From: an uncultured Streptomyces sp.
Lineage (GTDB): Bacteria > Actinomycetota > Actinomycetes > Streptomycetales > Streptomycetaceae
Reading direction: 5' to 3'
Assembly (NCBI GenBank): GCA_946480485.1
Contig: CAMLJW010000240.1
Coordinates: 1 to 7,840, forward strand
Length of the DNA: 7,840 nucleotides
The position numbers were made by a program, and so were the translations under genes. The notes below the pieces were generated by a model. The model was not told the origin of the DNA. It saw only the letters and a list, made by a program, of their open reading frames with translations, and made no database searches. This document shows positions 6,196 through 7,840 of this stretch, piece after piece (the stretch's first letter is position 1; every line of letters starts with the position of its first letter).

Positions 6196-6969
6196 TCAGG
6201 TGACGCGTACCTCGGGCATCGGCCCTGATTCGTACGCGAGCTGTCCGGCGGTGGTCGCGTGCCGCATGGCGAGGGCCATCTTCATCGGCTCCTTGGCCTG
6301 CACCAAGGCGGTGTTGACCAACGTGGCGGCGGCACCCATTTCCATGGCGAGGGCCACATGTTTGGCGCTGCCGAGTCCGCCTTCGACGATGACCGGGACG
6401 TTCACCGCGTCGATGATCTCCTGGATGGGCCCCGGGTCGACGATGCCGCGGCCTGACGCCACGGGTGATGCCATGACGCGCAGTGCGGCGCACCCAGCCT
6501 CTTCGAGTGCCATGGCGGTCTTCAGGTCGGGCAGGATGAACGGCAGCAACTCCCATCCCTTCCTTCTCAGTTCGTGAGCCGCCTCCACTGTCTGCCGGTT
6601 GTCCGGCACGTTGTCCTCGCCCCGCACGTCCAGCTTCAGGATGCCGATGCCCAGCGAGTCACGCAGGATCGTTGCCGTTCGCAGCGCGCTGTCCTTGGAG
6701 CGGGAGAACGAGGTCGTGCCTATCCAGATGAACTGGTCAAGGTCGAGAACGTCGTCGAGGTCAGAGAGCAGCAGGCTGCTGCGGCGGTTGTCGGGGTCGA
6801 CCGTAGTGATGAAGACATCGGCTCCGGTGATCGTGAGCACATCCCGAACCACCTGAACCGAGTCGTACTGCTCGATGCCGACGATCAGCCGGGACCGGAA
6901 GGCGTGTTCGCCGATCCTGAGCCACGGTTCATCGAGGTCGGGTAAGGAGTCGGAACCATGAACGGTCAT
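6196..6969 (-). CDS. ThiG-family thiazole synthase homologue, BexX-like (predicted 2-thiosugar synthase)
   Basis: 257 residues, close to the usual ThiG length. The fold and motifs follow ThiG: FRSRLIVGIEQYDS (25-38, for the FxSRLIxGTGKY opening), the Schiff-base lysine in LKLDV (Lys112), LLPFILPDLKTAM, the phosphate-binding ASPVASGRGI (167-176), VPVIVEGGLGS (191-201), MGAAATLVNTAL, and AGQLAYESG near the end. ThiG condenses deoxyxylulose 5-phosphate, dehydroglycine and ThiS-carried sulfur. Two acidic residues differ from ThiG as I recall it: Glu of KxE is Asp114, and Asp of VDAGIGS is Glu196. No thiamine genes or thiamine riboswitch are adjacent; instead a GT20 enzyme is. This is the context of BexX, which inserts sulfur at C2 of glucose 6-phosphate. 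Start ATG at 6969 has GGGA 8-9 bases upstream. Codon 9 is TTA (6943-6945). First gene of the cassette. Confidence 0.88.
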   Translation of the reverse strand: MTVHGSDSLPDLDEPWLRIGEHAFRSRLIVGIEQYDSVQVVRDVLTITGADVFITTVDPDNRRSSLLLSDLDDVLDLDQFIWIGTTSFSRSKDSALRTATILRDSLGIGILKLDVRGEDNVPDNRQTVEAAHELRRKGWELLPFILPDLKTAMALEEAGCAALRVMASPVASGRGIVDPGPIQEIIDAVNVPVIVEGGLGSAKHVALAMEMGAAATLVNTALVQAKEPMKMALAMRHATTAGQLAYESGPMPEVRVT

Positions 6970-7010
6970 GGGTCATTCCCATCAGTCCGGGAGAAGGAGG
7001 GAGATGGCAC

Positions 7011-7067
7011 GTCACGCGGTCGCATCACATCGTGAACGGGCCGTCACGTTGTCGCATTACGCCGTGA
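7011..7067. promoter_or_regulatory. Pair of 25-bp direct repeats, candidate operator of the cassette
   Basis: Two copies (7011-7035 and 7043-7067) agree at 20 of 25 positions and start 32 bp apart, close to three turns of DNA. Both keep the blocks GTCACG, GTCGCAT and CGTGA, so each is also an inverted repeat with arms TCACG and CGTGA around 14 bases. A third partial site GTCACG stands at 7080-7085. They lie between the ThiG-like ATG and its likely -35, so a bound protein would block transcription. The divergent XRE protein is the obvious candidate binder (inference). Confidence 0.6.
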
Positions 7068-7076
7068 CACCCAAGG

Positions 7077-7106
7077 ACTGTCACGTAAGTCCGAGGGAGT
7101 TGTCAA
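7077..7106 (-). promoter_or_regulatory. Candidate promoter of the ThiG-MFS-GT20 cassette
   Basis: On the minus strand a perfect -35 TTGACA (7101-7106) is followed after 18 bases by GACAGT (7077-7082), which keeps the conserved A and T of a -10 box but has G at its first position. It is about 110-135 bases upstream of the ThiG-like ATG, with the 25-bp direct repeats in between. The -35 is convincing; the -10 is weak. Confidence 0.45.
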
Positions 7107-7448
7107 GTTGCTGTTACAAGTGGTGAGTCGGGCCCCCCAGCTCACATCTGGCAGAAATCGGCTGGTCACGGCACGTCCCCGCTTCTCGTCTGACGGCGGA
7201 GAACCCCCTTGGCGGTCATGTGATCGGTCTGCCGGGAGGGGGTGAACGTCTGCCGTGTAGCCGTGGGGATGCCGCAGGGGTAGAGCTAGGGCGTGTTGCG
7301 AAAGTAGCGTCGTCCGCCCGTAGGGCGGGCCCGGCGGCGTCTGGACCTGTCGACCGACTGTCAAGTGAACGTGGGCGGCCAACCAACCCGTCAGCAGCCC
7401 CTCACTGGCGGTCTGTGAGAACCGCGAAAGTCGTGCGCTGCGGGAGGG
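7107..7448. other. Intergenic region without a recognisable gene
   Basis: Open frames cross this stretch on both strands, but none has protein-like sequence or a good start. It contains a small hairpin CCGCCC GTA GGGCGG (7314-7328), and GGGCGTGTTGCGAAAGT (starting about 7289) just after CTA, which resembles in feel the termini of IS5-like elements. I see no second end and no transposase, so this may be an IS scar or chance. Confidence 0.3.
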
Positions 7449-7477
7449 TTGACAAAGAGTCGAGCTACCCTGAGGAT
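7449..7477 (+). promoter_or_regulatory. Promoter of the right-hand XRE gene
   Basis: TTGACA (7449-7454), a 17-base spacer, then GAGGAT (7472-7477) as a -10 that matches TANNAT at all but the first base. It lies 40 bases before the GTG start. A palindrome overlaps the -10. Confidence 0.6.
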
Positions 7478-7485
7478 CCGATCCT
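7473..7485. repeat. Palindrome over the -10 of the XRE promoter, candidate operator
   Basis: AGGATC C GATCCT is a perfect 6-bp inverted repeat with a one-base centre. Outside it CCTGA (7469-7473) and TCAGG (7487-7491) form a second, slightly offset pair. Its overlap with the -10 box fits repression, most simply autorepression by the XRE protein encoded directly downstream. Confidence 0.5.
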
Positions 7486-7516
7486 TTCAGGATGCGGACG
7501 CTGAGGGGGTGGGAGC

Positions 7517-7840
7517 GTGCGCAGGCAACCCGCTTTCGGTGTGCGGCTGCGGACGCTGCGTCAGCGCCGCGGCCTGTCCCAGACGGAGCTGGCCGGTGAC
7601 GTCCTCTCCCCGAGCGCCGTGTCCCTGCTGGAGGCGGGGCGCCGCGAGCCCTCGTGGGCGACCATCGAGACGCTGGCCGCCCGGCTCGGGTGCGCCCCCG
7701 CCGCCCTGGCGGACGGGGCCGAACGCCTCGTCGTCACCGACGGCTCGCGCCTGGTGGGCCTGGGTGAGCTGGCCCTGCAGAACGGGAACCGGGAAGCCGC
7801 GGCCCGGTTCTCCTTCCTGCTGTCGCTCCCGATCATCGGT
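7517..7840 (+). CDS. XRE-family HTH regulator, N-terminal part (cut by window edge)
   Basis: 108 codons are visible and the frame runs off the right edge. The start must be GTG 7517 or an internal codon, because an in-frame TGA lies at 7502-7504 with no other start codon between; GAGGGGGTGGGAG precedes it. Residues about 7-65 form an XRE/Cro helix-turn-helix: FGVRLRTLRQRRGLSQTELA, then LSPSAVSLLEAGRREPSW, then IETLAARLGCAPAAL. After it comes LGELALQNGNREAAARF, which reads like the first tetratricopeptide repeat, so the whole protein is probably a TPR-containing regulator. It is divergent from the ThiG-MFS-GT20 cassette across a shared 547-bp control region and is the best candidate for its specific regulator. 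Confidence 0.88.
   Translation, partial: MRRQPAFGVRLRTLRQRRGLSQTELAGDVLSPSAVSLLEAGRREPSWATIETLAARLGCAPAALADGAERLVVTDGSRLVGLGELALQNGNREAAARFSFLLSLPIIG

Noticed and set aside
6196..6969. A housekeeping thiG for thiamine biosynthesis
   Set aside because: No thiS, thiO, thiE or thiC neighbour and no thiamine riboswitch-like leader. The neighbour is a GT20 enzyme, and two active-site acids are changed. Not fully excluded without a tree.
7044..7382. A 112-codon minus-strand frame in the control region
   Set aside because: No ribosome site or recognisable motif, and it overlaps the promoter and direct repeats.
1..7840. CRISPR arrays, tRNA or rRNA genes
   Set aside because: No regularly spaced repeat series beyond the two- and three-copy motifs described, and no tRNA or rRNA signature was recognised on either strand.

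Overview
The window is high-GC actinobacterial DNA, most likely from Streptomyces or a close relative. It has GTG starts, GTGA/ATGA coupled overlaps, rare TTA leucine codons, an XRE/TPR regulator and the small accessory genes that Streptomyces genomes often carry beside such regulators. All genes except the last run leftward on the minus strand.

Left part (1-2265): an XRE-TPR regulator (1054-2265) is followed by a string of four small genes: an uncharacterised basic protein, a Cys-rich 60-residue protein, a 56-residue protein with a small Cys cluster, and a DUF7848-like protein cut by the left window edge. The last three are tightly packed or overlap by 4 bases, so this looks like one translationally coupled operon of unknown function. 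Two of the small genes (498-680, 317-487) are easy to miss because longer shadow frames cover them.

Scar (about 2409-3173): a large serine recombinase without its catalytic N-terminus and without its C-terminus; a perfect 12-bp inverted repeat right at the break; and the decayed, frameshifted C-terminus of an IS3-like transposase. This marks a recombination junction between the left operon and the cassette on its right.

Right part (3190-6969): a three-gene leftward cassette. It encodes a ThiG (thiazole synthase) homologue, an MFS exporter and a GT20 (trehalose-6-phosphate synthase family) glycosyltransferase. A ThiG homologue plus a GT20 enzyme is the pair known from BE-7585A biosynthesis: BexX makes 2-thioglucose 6-phosphate, and BexG2 joins it to UDP-glucose to give 2-thiotrehalose 6-phosphate. 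I infer that this cassette makes and exports a 2-thiotrehalose-type sulfur sugar, here without any polyketide genes in view. The sulfur carrier, its activating enzyme and a phosphatase are not in the window; in the BE-7585A producer the sulfur carriers are borrowed from primary metabolism.

Control region (6970-7516): 547 bp separate the cassette from a divergent XRE regulator that runs off the right edge. The region holds a TTGACA promoter element for each direction, two 25-bp direct repeats 32 bp apart just downstream of the leftward promoter, and a palindrome on the rightward -10. In-frame TTA codons in the ThiG-like and MFS genes suggest bldA-dependent, developmentally timed expression, as is common for secondary metabolism.
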